64,000 bases of DNA from Calendula officinalis (Eukaryota > Streptophyta > Magnoliopsida > Asterales > Asteraceae). The stretch lies in contig OY970829.1 in assembly GCA_963853835.1 (NCBI GenBank), positions 9,592,446 through 9,656,445 on the forward strand, in the 5' to 3' direction. Under the pieces are notes generated by a model. It was not told where the DNA came from. It saw only the letters and a program-made list of their open reading frames with translations, and did no database searches. Every line of letters begins with the position of its first letter. Within the stretch, counting starts at the first letter, position 1. Shown here one piece after another: positions 33,785 to 45,000 of this stretch. The translations under genes were made by a program, and so were the position numbers.

Positions 33785-34295
33785 CATACATATACAAATA
33801 TTTTTATCATCAAACTACTCATATACCACAATTAAGTGAAATAAATGGTACAAGTTTAAAAAAGTTTTTTAATAAATATAAATCAAACTACTCATATACC
33901 ACAATCAAGTGAAATAAATTAACACGAGTTCCAAGTTTGAATTAGCATTTATTAGGATAAAAAAAGGAGTCTTTGACAAAAAGGTTTTTAATAAATGTAA
34001 ATCAAACTACTCATATACCACAATTAAGTAAAATAAATTAAGTGAAATAAATGTTATATTCAAACTTGAATCTCATTTTAATTTATTTCAATTAATTGTG
34101 GTATATGAGTAGTTTGATTGATATTTATTAAAAAACTTTCTTGAACTTGTACCATTTATTTCACTTAATTGTAGTATATGAGTAGTTTGATTTATATTTA
34201 TTTAAAAACTTTTTGTCAAAGACTTCTTTTTTTAATTTTTTTTACGCTAATAAATGCTATATTCAAACTTGTAACATCAACACCATCACATCCCT
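33785..34295. repeat. Large imperfect palindrome with repeated 25-bp module
   Basis: The two halves fold back on a centre near 34070-34080. The module AAACTACTCATATACCACAA occurs three times on the plus strand (near 33813, 33883, 34003) and twice inverted (near 34095, 34170). Outer parts also pair (GTCTTTGACAAAAAG near 33970 with CTTTTTGTCAAAGAC near 34210). Probably a foldback MITE with internal duplications. The ORFs 33730-33912 and 34213-34512 overlap it and are not credible genes. Confidence 0.7.
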
Positions 34296-34769
34296 CTCTA
34301 ACATACAACACAAGTACATAACCATACATTCGGTGATAAAAAAAAATTGTTTTTTTCTGGTATATGAGGATGGAGATTTTGAATGGCATGAATTCATTCA
34401 AGACATTAGCATCAAAAAAACCTGTCCCAAATCCACCAACATGAAAAGATTTAATAGGTTGGTCCTCAGTCTCTTTCTTTTACTTGTTATTTTTCGTGAC
34501 ATTATAAAATGAAACCCAAAAAATGAACATTTGTGAAGCTTGGGTAGGGTTGAAAGAGAATTATTAGTAGTGGGAGCTTCATGGAAATGCTTGCTATAGA
34601 TTAAGTTTGATAACATTGAAAACACGGTTAGATATTCTTAATAGTGAGAGCTTCTTCAAGTATAGTGAGGCCATTTGAAGAAGCAACAATTCACATGGTT
34701 AGCCTCAAATGGAATGTTTTGGTATATATAGTATGCAAGGCCCGTGATATGGTTGATTATAAAAATATA

Positions 34770-35240
34770 GATATGTAGTTCATAAACTCATTTTTAGGAC
34801 AAATATTTATTTTTGTATCTATAAAATAATGCATATCACATTTTGAATCGGCTTATATTCCTAACTTTTTTATCTATTTATTAATATTGGGTAAAAGAGT
34901 ACGCCCACGATTATATAATTATTTTCGTGGAAACTTTTGCAATAAAGGAATGAAGAAGTACACCTAAGTGGAGCAATGCCAATTTCAACAACAATGATTT
35001 GTTGTGGAGTTTAAACTTATTAAGTTATCTTTTATTAAGTGATAGCTTTCGAGAATTATCAAATACCCAATAATATAATTTTAATCATATATAGAATAAA
35101 CATTAATATAAGCGGTGCTTAAAACATCTTAAATAATTATTTTACACATTTATTAAGTAATCTTTTTTAAAGTGTTGGTTTTCAAGAATTATCAAATATC
35201 CAATAATATAATCCTACCCTATATATGAGGCCTAAATTTG
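34770..35240. repeat. Promoter-like segment, first copy (diverged duplicate of 36770-37080)
   Basis: Blocks such as TTTTGAATCGGCTTAT, GGAGCAATGCCAATTTCAAC and GTTGTGGAGTTTAAACTTA recur in order at 36770-37010. Within this copy a second duplication is visible (GAATTATCAAATACCCAATAATATAA at about 35053 and a variant at about 35188). Confidence 0.55.
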
Positions 35241-35329
35241 AAGAGAGTTTGACATCATGGCAATTCCAAGCATTCCTATTCGTCCATAATGCCACTTGGA
35301 ATTCCCTGATTGGTCCACGTCATTTGCAC

Positions 35330-35680
35330 TAATACAAACGAATCTGGTATAGCTTACGGTCTACATTCATACGCTCCATATACGGCAAACGAATCTGGTA
35401 CGGCTTACGGTCTACATTCATATGCTCCATATACGGCTTCCTACATACAAGGAAACAAATAAATAACTATTTAAAAGATCCTACATACAAGGAAACAAAT
35501 AAATATTTAAAAGATCAATCAGCGACTCAATCGTATTTATTCAGAAGTGATACACGACTCAATATAATTTCCATAAAACCGGCATTCTATGATTACGGCA
35601 TAAAAAGCTGGATTGTGCAACGGAACCAGACTTCAGATATTACGGATTACGGCATAAAAAGCTGGATTCTTCATTTAATA
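35330..35680. repeat. Three successive short tandem duplications
   Basis: Three different units each occur twice in a row: one holding GGCTTACGGTCTACATTCATA (35351 and 35403), one TCCTACATACAAGGAAACAAA (35439 and 35479), and one GATTACGGCATAAAAAGCTGG (35590 and 35644). No gene is visible. Confidence 0.75.
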
Positions 35681-35811
35681 AAATGCCCGTGTAACATTTC
35701 TTCATTTACCTTTTTTTTGTACAAAATCATCATCACATCTATCGATTATTATGTCATTTAGAAATATATAAAGTTTTTGGACATTTTTCTACATACTAAA
35801 ATTTACAGCAT

Positions 35812-35840
35812 ACCCGCCATCGGGCGGGTTTTGTAGCTAG
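35812..35840 (+). mobile_element. Helitron-like 3' terminus
   Basis: A GC-rich hairpin (CCCGCC ATC GGGCGGG, 35813-35828) is followed after 8 bases by CTAG and a T. This fits the plant Helitron 3' end (hairpin, then CTRR, inserted before T). The 5' end was not found. Confidence 0.5.
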
Positions 35841-35844
35841 TTTT

Positions 35845-36765
35845 CATATATATAGGATTACACATCAATACAATTGGTGCTAAAAGAATCCTAAATAACA
35901 ATAACAATAATTTTACTTTTACAATATTAAATAATTTTTTTTAAGTAGTTGCTTTTATGAATTGTCCATAATTTGTTGGCCTAAAAACTAGCATAACTGG
36001 GGAGCTTAGCATATGCGTGAATTATATAAATAAGGGAATTAGTTTTTATACCATAATTTTTGATTCCCCTACCACAATTTACATATATTTATGTAAACTG
36101 TACAAGTATATAAAGCAGTTATTGTGATACAATGCTTAAAAGATGTGGTGTGAAAATCACCCCTTATAAATAAAGGGGATTAAAAAGAAATAAAAGCAGA
36201 ATCAACAAAAATGATACCTAAAAATTGAAGAGCTGTAAAATCCTATTTTCTAGTAATAAACAAATGAAAAAGGGAAAGAGAATAACTTATCTTTTGTGAT
36301 GAAAAACAAATGAAGACAGAATGCCCAATATGTTTGACCGTCCATCAACTCAAGCAAAATAATACTCTGGCCCCTCAATCTTTTATGCCTTCTACACTTT
36401 AGTCCTTATAAACTTTCTAGACATTGACAAACCTCAAATTACTACACACACATCACACAAACAATTTAGCAGGAATTTAATAAAGCTAGATATTTTTCAT
36501 TTAAGATTACTTTTTTAACATTCCCCATAATCTTAATTGTGAAACATGTCAAATAATTTAAGTTCTTTACCAAACAAAAAAAAACTCATGACTTTTGTTG
36601 ATAAACTTTTTAATTTCAAATATAAATTGATTTTTCCCTCTCAAAATTTAGAAGTGAGAATTTGTTTAGACTTGCACCTTTGCAATAACATAAAACTATA
36701 AACAAAAAACAAAACTTACCTTTGTATGTATGGTGCACAACAACATTAGATGTGACGATACACTT
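35845..36765. other. AT-rich intergenic region, nothing recognised
   Basis: No credible gene or repeat structure seen by eye. Confidence 0.4.
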
Positions 36766-37059
36766 ATTCCCTCAGTGTTAAACATTTTTCTGTCTATAAA
36801 ACAATGTACAAGATTGTATATCACACACAATGTACAAGATTGAATCGGCTTATGAAACAATGACTAATCATTTTAAAAAGAAAAATGTTTTTTTTTTTCC
36901 TTTAAAATATGGAACAATGAAAAAGTGAACGTAAATGGAGCAAAGCCATTTTCAACTAACATTGAATTTTTGTTGTGACTTTAAACTTAGTAATTAGGAA
37001 TCTTTTAAAAAACTGGCTTCGAAATGCATGTGATTTCTTCTTGGACTTGCATCGTTTCT

Positions 37060-37183
37060 TCCCTTATAAATAAACCCTCCTCATTCAACCCTTAAGTATT
37101 ACACCGTTTCTTTTCAACCCCATATTAAGAATTATCAACCTACTTCCACTTGTATTTCTTCAATCTTGGCCTCCTTCTGCAGG
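37060..37183 (+). promoter_or_regulatory. Orphan promoter with leader exon and splice donor
   Basis: TTATAAATAAACC (37064) is followed about 30 bp later by a pyrimidine-rich leader (CTCCTCATTCAACCC) without an ATG and ending CTTCTGCAG before GTATAT (37183/37184), a good intron donor. The rest of the gene is not found downstream. A MULE begins at 37888. It is either the 5' end of a lost gene or of a non-coding transcript. Confidence 0.35.
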
Positions 37184-38313
37184 TATATATTCACATCCCA
37201 TTCTTCATAATCCAAATTTATGTTTTTATCTTTGGGAAATGTTCTGAGTTTTGATCAACATATCCACTCCACTTTTGTTTTTATTTTTGAATTTCTCAAA
37301 CAGTTCATGAAAAGTGTTACTACATTAATATGTGCCATTTACAAAAAATATATTTTTATTATAATTTGTGAATGGATTATTACTTTGCTTTTTTAGAAGC
37401 CAGATAACTATTATAAAATAGATGATTATTATGCATCTTTTGTTCCAAAGTATGGTAGATGCAAATTTAACATTTAATTGTTATTTTCAACAAAGCAACA
37501 TGCTTCTCTGTTGTGGTGGTTATCATTTCTATGGTTTTGTTGCATTTTGTATATCCTGCTACTACTCAACCAACAAGTGTTTCTTTACCAAAGTTACAAA
37601 TGACAAAAAACCTAAAAAGCTTTTCAATTTTAAATTTTGAATCCTTAGTGTGTACTTATTTGTGCATTAGGCCCAAGATCTCTATATGTAAATGATGACA
37701 TAATTGGTAACATATTCTTGCTTTCAGTAATTATCGTCTTTAAGGCTGGTTAGTTTTAATGTATTTTATGATATGATGTTATGTTTTAATATATAATATA
37801 CTTATTAAATTCATATGTTTATATTCCTTTTTGCTATTTCAATATAAAAAGATTACTAGAAAAGGGAGAAAACACATGTCTTAATTAGAGTTAATTACAC
37901 CCTTTAAGTTGATACCAGATTTCACGTTTGATCCTAAACTTTCAATTCCGACAAGTGTAGTCCTTTATGTCGACACATTTGTCGGTCCTTAAGGCCAAAT
38001 AGTGTTAAACTTTTCTGTGAAGTGACTCCATATGCAATGCACATGAGGGGCATTTTCGTCTTTTCCTATATATTTTAAATAAAATTAAAAATTATACATA
38101 GATACAATTTTTTATGCATGATGTACACCCCACAAATTTTCAATCTGTCTCTCTCTTTTACCCCACAAATCAGAGGTGACCCCGTTTTGCCGGCAGCCTC
38201 TTCAGCCACACCATACATTCCGGCCACATTAAGGCTAAGGGGTACGGGCCAACGCCCTCCATGGCGTGGGGATGAGGTGGCTTAGCCACGGCGTGGCCTC
38301 AGGACGAACACCG

Positions 38314-38331
38314 CCCCCCCCCCCCCCCCCC
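38314..38331 (+). repeat. Homopolymer C run
   Basis: Eighteen consecutive C inside the MULE interior. Length is likely variable or uncertain in assembly. Confidence 0.9.
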
Positions 38332-38464
38332 AAACGGCGTGGGGGGTTGGCGTGGCGAGAGTGTGGACGGAAGGGACGGCCGGCAACGGGCGTAGGAGGG
38401 ATTTTTTTATGGATGGTGGCTTATGATTGGTTAATGGGTATTTTCTTTTCTTTTTTATTTAAAA

Positions 38465-38971
38465 TTAAATGGAATAAAATGGTGTGGTGTGGTGTGGTGG
38501 GTATTTCCTAGAGATGATGTGGTGTGGTGGTGGTGTGGTTGCTGAGGTGGCGATGATGTGGCAGAAAAGGGCACCACCACATGTGGTGCCCATACCCAAC
38601 AGCCTAAGCGTATCACATACCGGTGGGAGATGAGCAATTGCAGGGACCGTTGTTACTCCTGCAATGTTTTTCGCCGGACACAAAGAAATGACCGCACAAG
38701 CAACTTTTAGATCCGGCGACATAGGAGGCAGGGGATGTTGAATCGATGATGGATCTCCACTAAAATGAGCATTCCGAGACGAATGAGACATGTCCTCTAG
38801 CCCAGAAACGCCGGGAGGTGCCGCCGCTACAAGTCCGTCGTTTTTCAACCATGACGAAACAGTGATTTCAGGCGGTTTCCTGTTCCGTTTTGAGCGCGTA
38901 CCTTTCATATTCTTGTAGAGTAGATGATTCCGAGCAAGATGAGCTAAAGATCGACCTTCTTCTCTGGCCAA
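38465..38971 (-). CDS. ORF in MULE interior, possible captured gene piece
   Basis: 168 codons. The first 60 residues are basic (RSLAHLARNHLLYKNMKG, TRSKRNRKPPEITVSSWLK) and look like real protein sequence. The C-terminal third is low-complexity (HHHT-type) and follows GTGGT-rich DNA. I do not recognise the parent gene. Confidence 0.35.
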   Translation of the reverse strand: MAREEGRSLAHLARNHLLYKNMKGTRSKRNRKPPEITVSSWLKNDGLVAAAPPGVSGLEDMSHSSRNAHFSGDPSSIQHPLPPMSPDLKVACAVISLCPAKNIAGVTTVPAIAHLPPVCDTLRLLGMGTTCGGALFCHIIATSATTPPPHHIISRKYPPHHTTPFYSI

Positions 38972-39300
38972 ATTGGCCGGAATCCGGCCACCTCTGATTT
39001 ACCCACACTGGTATTTCTCGCTATTAACTTTTAGAGTTTTGGATTTCTGATTTGGGTGTTTTGTTTGAGATATCTGCTGGTTCTGTTCCACTATCCTCGA
39101 GAACACCGAAATTTGGGGGTTTTCCAGATTTTAGGGTTTTGATTTTGGGAAGAAGATGAAGTGTGTATATTCAAGTGAGTGTGTAGTGTGTACATAAATA
39201 TATTGTTGCAACTTATATTTGAATGGCTGTACATAAACGATGAAATGACAATTTTACCCTCATGTGCATCGCACATGGGAAGACTTAATAGAAAAAAGGA

Positions 39301-39756
39301 GTAAATTACATGAATGGTCCTTTAGGTTTATAGCAAATTTTACCAATGGTCATTTAGTTTCAAAAATTACACCGATAGTCCTTATTTTTGAAAGGTTTTT
39401 CACCGATGGTCCTTTACGAAAAAGTCCGTCTATTTTTTAAGTTAACTAACATCACATGTGATGTACATGGGGGTATTTTGGTCAATTTGTGTTTCCCCTT
39501 CTCAATTAAATTACATGGATGGTCCTTTAAGTTTGTAGCAAATTTCACCAATGGTCCTTTAGGAAAGACAAATTGACAAAAATACCCCCATGTGCATCAC
39601 ACGTGATGTTAGTTAACTTAAAAAATAGACGGACTTTTTCGTAAAGGACCATCGGTGAAAAACCTTTCAAATATAAGGACCATCAGTGTAATTTTTGAAA
39701 CTAAAGAACCATTGGTGAAATTTGCTATAAACCTAAAGGACCATTCAAGTAATTTA
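39301..39756. repeat. Foldback MITE nested in the MULE
   Basis: Arms of about 200 bp begin TAAATTACATGAATGGTCCT and end in its inverse (AGGACCATTCAAGTAATTTA). The module ATGGTCCTTTA recurs several times. The centre is near 39530. Confidence 0.8.
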
Positions 39757-39899
39757 AACACCGTTTGGCCTAAAGGACCAAACGTGACAAATGTGTCAAC
39801 ATAAAGGACTACACTTGTCGGAATTGATAGTTTAGAACCAAACGTGAAATCTGGTATCAATTTAAAGGACCAAACATGTAATTAACTCTCTTAATTATA

Positions 39900-40235
39900 T
39901 TTTCTCCGTATCAAAATAAATGAATCACTTTCCTTTTTAGGTGTATCAAAATAAGTGAATCACTTTAATAGTTTACCTTATTTGGTAAATTTTTATATTT
40001 AAAATTACGTCTTTACCCTTACTTATCCATCTTTAAACATCATTAAAGGTGTGAGGCCCATCTGTTTTTGTCTTCTTCATATATTTGATTTTTTCATCAT
40101 TTAGAAAAAGCAACAAAATAGTAAAAGGTGTGAGACCCATCTATTCTAATTACCCCATTATTCACTAATTTCTTATTAACTTATTTTGCCTCGAAAAATG
40201 AAAACTTCAAATTAATTCACGGAGGAAGTATATAG
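39900..40235. repeat. Stowaway-like MITE
   Basis: Left end CTCCGTATCAAAATAAATGAA and right end TTCACGGAGGAAG are inverted versions of the plant CTCCCTCCGT terminus. Internal TTATTTGGTAAA and GTGTGAGGCCCAT match the family at 61919-62238. Confidence 0.65.
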
Positions 40236-40350
40236 ATGTTGTATTGAGATTTTTAATCAGTGTAATGAATTATTTTTAATATGCATGGTGATTTAGCCAA
40301 TTAAGTCCGTTACAACTATTTTATTTACTTTATTATTATACTACTTAGAG

Positions 40351-40433
40351 ATGGCTATCTTTAGAGAAATCGTGGACATGCTTAAGAAAAAGCTAAATTT
40401 GGATTATGGCATACAACCACCTAACGAGGCTTT
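40351..40433 (+). pseudogene. Exon 1 of membrane-protein gene, plus-strand copy
   Basis: ATGGCTATCTTTAGAGAAAT opens a frame of 27 codons (FREIVDMLKKKLNLDYGIQ) to a GTAAGT donor. The following intron sequence to about 40690 is matched, inverted, at 58440-58708. Exon 2 of this copy appears to be 51750-52338, beyond the Tat element that inserted in between. Confidence 0.5.
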
Positions 40434-40815
40434 GTAAGTTATTCATAACCTTTATAAATAGTGCAAATTTCTAGTAACAACATGTAAAAAGCTAAATTAA
40501 AACGACCGATTCTAAACACTAACGTAATCTCGACTGATATACTATTTTTTAGTTTTATGTATTGATTTGTTTAAAGAAAATATGTATAAAATCAAAGTGA
40601 TGCTCATGGCTTTTTAATCCCCAGAAAACAATAAAATCATTAATGTGATTTCATTGGCATAAATTATGGATTCTAAAGCTAGCATAAGTTAAGGGATTAT
40701 CTATTTGAACAAATCATCAATATATTAGAACAGATCATTTAAAAGAAATTATTATTTCTCTCTCCATTGTTATTTATTTCACTCACTCATATTTTCTCTC
40801 TCTCCATATTCTCGG

Positions 40816-41419
40816 TGATGAGGTTAGTGAGGATTACCTATGTATATATAAGGTAAATCCTCAAACCCTAAATATAACGATGAGCTTTTGTGTTTAAAGT
40901 CCGATACTAAACTGTCAAGGTGTGAGCCCGCTACTACGACTATCTCTTTTGGCGTGGGACATTCCTGTCCAAGTCGTCAACCGTCATATTGTCACCGCCT
41001 GTCAAGTATCACCTCCGGTCAGGATTGTCAGCGTCTGCCATTAAAAATGCGTGTCTTATTGGCTGACGTCGTCCCGTAATAATGGCTTCACGATTGCTTT
41101 ATTGCCATCATAATAGCAAGGCGTTACATTAGACGATTGACGATTAAGCTAGCTCAAGCACGATCATCATTAATGGATCAACGTTCCATATACTTGAGAC
41201 TAGCCATATAAATACATGGTCTAAATCATTGTCCATGACACACAGGGACAAACTCAAAAGCCTAAAACACAGAGTTCATATACTCTCACTTTCATTTTCA
41301 TATTCAACCTTGATCACCCTATGTTCGTCAAGAACTTGTTGGGTCTGCACTGTGATCATCGCAGGAGATCCAAGGTTGACATCACCCAGTATTCGTGTTT
41401 GACAAGCGTTGCTCGAACA
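40816..41419 (+). repeat. Tat LTR 1 (5')
   Basis: Contains TATAAATA at 41207-41214 and the telobox-like CAAACCCTAAA near 40863. Confidence 0.9.
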
Positions 41420-41420
41420 T

Positions 41421-41437
41421 TGGCGCCATCCGTGGGG
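41421..41437 (+). other. Primer-binding site of Tat element
   Basis: TGGCGCCATCCGTGGGG, close to the TGGCGCCGTCTGTGGGA site common in Tat elements. Confidence 0.7.
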
Positions 41438-41557
41438 CACGTTTTTTAACGGCGTTTCACTTTTTCAAAATTTCTTCCTTCTCGATAATCAGCTGTTTCT
41501 ATAGAGGCAACACACACATCGCCAATTGCTTCTTCGGCGCCAACAACAACCACCACC

Positions 41558-43114
41558 GTGACTACTACTACACCGGAGGTGGTGATGACCTCCCCTATTC
41601 GTACCACCAGGCTGGAACCATACATCGATTCTGAGCGGACGGTGTCGGATCTAAGGTCGACACGAGAGTATCCCTCTTTTACAAGTCCCCTTTTTTCCAC
41701 AATGCTGGCTGGAACAAGTTCGTTTACCTCACCACCGCCAGCAACACTCATCCCTCCATTTCAGTCTCTTTTGTCCCAGGGGACAAGCTCTCAGGCGGAT
41801 GGCACAGATCAGGTCAGACATCCTGTTTCAAACTTTCCACAGACCGCTACTCAGGGGGTTCGGGAGGATCCAATTGTGGAGCTACTTAGAAGGTTGACTC
41901 AGAGTACTCAACCACCACCACCGCCTCCTCCGCCACCTACTTCATCGGACCTGCTGTCTCAGTTGGTGGCGGCGTTGCGCCCAGCCCCGCAGCCAACGCT
42001 TGTCCAACCTGTAGATCCGTTGTCACAATTATTGGAGCAGTTACAGCAACCACCCACTCACACCCTACCACCACATCCACCACAGGACACATCTAATGAC
42101 ATGATGCGCGTGTTGCAAGCACTAGTGGCAGCGGCCGCACCACCCCGAGCGGCCACTATGCCTTTGTCGGTGGTTAGTTCGAAGTTCTGTGACTGGGTGG
42201 CCAGATTCCCACTCCCAGATAAGCAAAAATTCCGACCATCGTCGGTACTTACGACGGTACACGAGATCCCGATGACCATCTTGCTCTTTTTGAACAGGCC
42301 ATTATGACGGAGAAATGGCTAGACCCAGTCGCTTGTCACATGTTCCCTGGCACATTGCAGGGTTTCGCTCGTGATTGGTTTGCTGACTTACCAGACAGGA
42401 GTATTCAAGACTTTGCAGATCTAAAGGCTAAATTTGTGACTCACTTTGTGCAGCAAAAGAAGCAGCAGATAACTAATATAGAAGCACATTTGCTGCGACA
42501 AAGGGAAGGCGAGGGGTTACGCGACTTCATTCAGTGTTACACGCAGGAGTGCCAAAAAATTGTCGCGTTACCCGAAAGTCAACAAATTTCGGGTTTTACC
42601 CTCTCTTTGCTCCCAGGATAACTGCAAGAGAAGCTGATCAAGCGAACTCCGGTGACTTTCAAGGAAGCCACTGACCGAGCATATGATTTCCTCAGATCCA
42701 AGGAAACTGTTACTCTCACACGAGGAGTTCTCAACAGGAGAGACAAATGGGGGAGTTCGTCAAGTGCTAGACCTGACAATCGCCAGGACACCAGGCAGGA
42801 TAGCAGACGAGATAACCGCAGAGATTTCAGGCGAGATGAGAGAAGTAGCAGGAGGCCTACTCCCTATGATCGTGGTACGGGTCCCAATCTAAGTAAAAGT
42901 AAGCGAGATATTGATGACAGAGCAGGTGGGGTCATCTTTCAAAGCACCTCCTCAGATGTTACACAAGTCTGGAAAGAAAAATATGAAAAAACACTGTGAT
43001 TTCCATGAAGATTATGGTCATGATACCAATGCATGTCGAGAGTTACAGGCTGAAATCAAGCGTGCCTTAGAGGAGGGGAAATTAGAACATCTCGTACTAG
43101 GGGCAAGACAATAG
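41558..43114 (+). pseudogene. gag: Tat gag, frameshifted and with stops
   Basis: The first frame (41558-42307) has a proline-rich linker, then drifts out of frame near 42240. The capsid domain continues in another frame (42240-42621: LDPVACHMFPGTLQG, ARDWFADLP, FADLKAKFV). A TAA at 42619-42621 interrupts it, after which LIKRTPVTFKEATDRAYDFL follows. A further shift near 42990 leads to CDFHEDYGHDTNACREL, the Tat-type zinc motif. At least two shifts and one stop prevent a full Gag. Confidence 0.85.
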
Positions 43115-43289
43115 GCAGCAAAAAACCCGGCAAAAAAGGCTTATAGTTGGCAGAAGAAGGGAGACAAGGGTGATCATCCTGGACCGCCTGATGGCCAAGT
43201 GCTCATGGTTCGAGGCGAGACATCGTCTAAGAGAAAAGCATCGGTCATCCAGAGCTGGATGATGGTTCCTATTTCATTTCCCCCAGTAG

Positions 43290-44989
43290 CAACTACTTCC
43301 AATAATCCTGTTGTCATTCAGATCTGATTGTCCAATTATGAGATTAACAAATCTTATGTTGATACAGGCTGTTCTACTGACATAGTGTTTGAGCATTGTT
43401 TCAGGAAGTTACCCTAAAAAGTCAAGGACACAAAACGACCAGCGCAGGCACCGTTGGTCGGTTTTTCTGGAGAAACACACTGGCCTGTGGGAGAAATAAC
43501 TCTACCGATGATGATGGGGGAATATCCACATTATAGGGTTGAAATGGTAGACTTTGCCATTGTCAACGCCCCTTCCGAATACAACGTTCTTCTTGGCAGA
43601 CCATCACTAGAGAAGTTCAAGGCCATACCTTCCACTATTTATGGCATGGTGAAGTTTCCTACTCCATCTGGAGTTGCTACTGTCAGGGGGCAGATGTCAT
43701 GGCCACAGGAATGCAAGCAGGCCGAAAAGCCAAAGCAAAACACCGATCGGGCTACGCAGCCGGGGGTCACGGAAGGTCCAGAAACCAAGGTAGTACTCAA
43801 TGCCAATTTTCCTGATCAACCTGTCATTATTGGCTCACCTTCGCAGATAAAAAACAAACTCATTAGTTTGTTGAAATCCAACCTCGATGTTTTCGCATGG
43901 CAGACATCTGATATGACAGGTGTCCCTAGGAGTTTTGTCGAGCACGCTCTAAATGCCAACCCAAACATTGTCCCAATCAAGCAGAAAAAACGCGGGCTTG
44001 CGATTGATCGCAGCAAAGCCGCATGTGACCAAGTTAACCAAATGGTGGAAAGTGGGATCGTCAGGGAGGTAAAATACCAGACCTGGATTGCTAACCCAGT
44101 CATGGTCAAGAAAAGTGATGGGTCATGGCGGTTATGTGTCGACTTCAAAGATATCAATAAAGCATGTCCGAAAGATAACTACCCACTGCCAGAGATTGAC
44201 TGGAAGGTAGAATCCTTGGATGGATTCCGGCTAAAATGTTTCTTGGACTCTTACAAGGGTTATCACCAGATCCACATGAAGCGTAGTGACGAGGATAAGA
44301 CAGCTTTCCATACAGACCAGGGCATCTACTGTTTCCAAAAAATGCCATTTGGTCTAAAAAATGCAGGTGCAACTTACCAGCGCTTGATTGATCAGGCGTT
44401 CAAGGATCAGATTGGACGAAATGTGGAAGCTTATGTCGATAACATTTTCATCAAAAGCAAAGCGGAGGATATCATGTTGGCAGATATACAAGAAACTTTT
44501 GAGGCACTCCGGAGGATCAACATGAAGCTTAACCCTTCCAAATGCAGCTTTGGCACTGAAGAAGAAAAGTTCCTCGGGCACATCATCACGCCAAGGGGTA
44601 TTAAAGCTAATCCCAAGAAAATACAGGCTGTTTTGGACATGGTCTCCCCATTCACCAAAAAGCAAGTGCAAAGCTTGAATGGCAAGCTAGCAGCACTCAG
44701 CCGATTCCTCTCAAAGGCAGCCGATCGGACTCTACCATTTTTCCACACTTTGAAAGGCTGCATAAAGAAGCAAGATTTGTCATGGACACCTGAAGCCGAA
44801 TCCGCATTTCAAGAGCTAAAGCAGTTTTTGGCCACCCTTCCTATGCTCACAGCCCCTATACCAGGAGAAACATTGGTAGTATACCTGGCTGCTTCTAGGG
44901 AATGTGTTAGCGCAGTTCTGATGGCGCAGCGTGGGTTTACCCAAATGCCAGTCTATTTTATTAGCCGGGTGTTGAAGGTCCAGAAATAA
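43290..44989 (+). pseudogene. pol: Tat protease and reverse transcriptase, catalytic Asp changed
   Basis: The protease region holds YVDTGCSTDIVF near 43350, with in-frame stops before and after it. From 43454 the frame is open: YNVLLGRPSLEKFKAIPST, then the RT domain from about residue 170 (IVREVKYQTWIANPVMVKK, WRLCVDFKDINKACPKD, FLDSYKGYHQI, MPFGLKNAGATYQRL). The catalytic YVDD reads YVDN, which removes one of the metal-binding aspartates. The RNase H start follows and a one-base shift near 44985 separates it from the next frame. Confidence 0.88.
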
Positions 44990-45000
44990 ATTACCCGTGC

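Larger units (their letters stand above)
37888..39888. mobile_element. Non-autonomous MULE with GC-rich interior (possible Pack-MULE)
   Basis: Terminal GAGTTAATTAC and GTAATTAACTC are perfect inverses and inverted similarity extends about 120 bp inward (CAATTCCGACAAGTGTAGTC in both arms). The 9-bp duplication TCTTAATTA flanks it (37879-37887 and 39889-39897), as expected for Mutator-like elements. No transposase is present. The interior 38170-39000 is far richer in G+C than the surroundings, which is typical of captured gene DNA, and it contains the minus ORF 38465-38971. A second foldback element is nested at 39301-39756. Confidence 0.85.

Noticed and set aside
38266..38511. Proline-run ORF across the C homopolymer
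   Set aside because: Depends on the length of an 18-C run and on low-complexity GTGGT sequence. No homology recognised.
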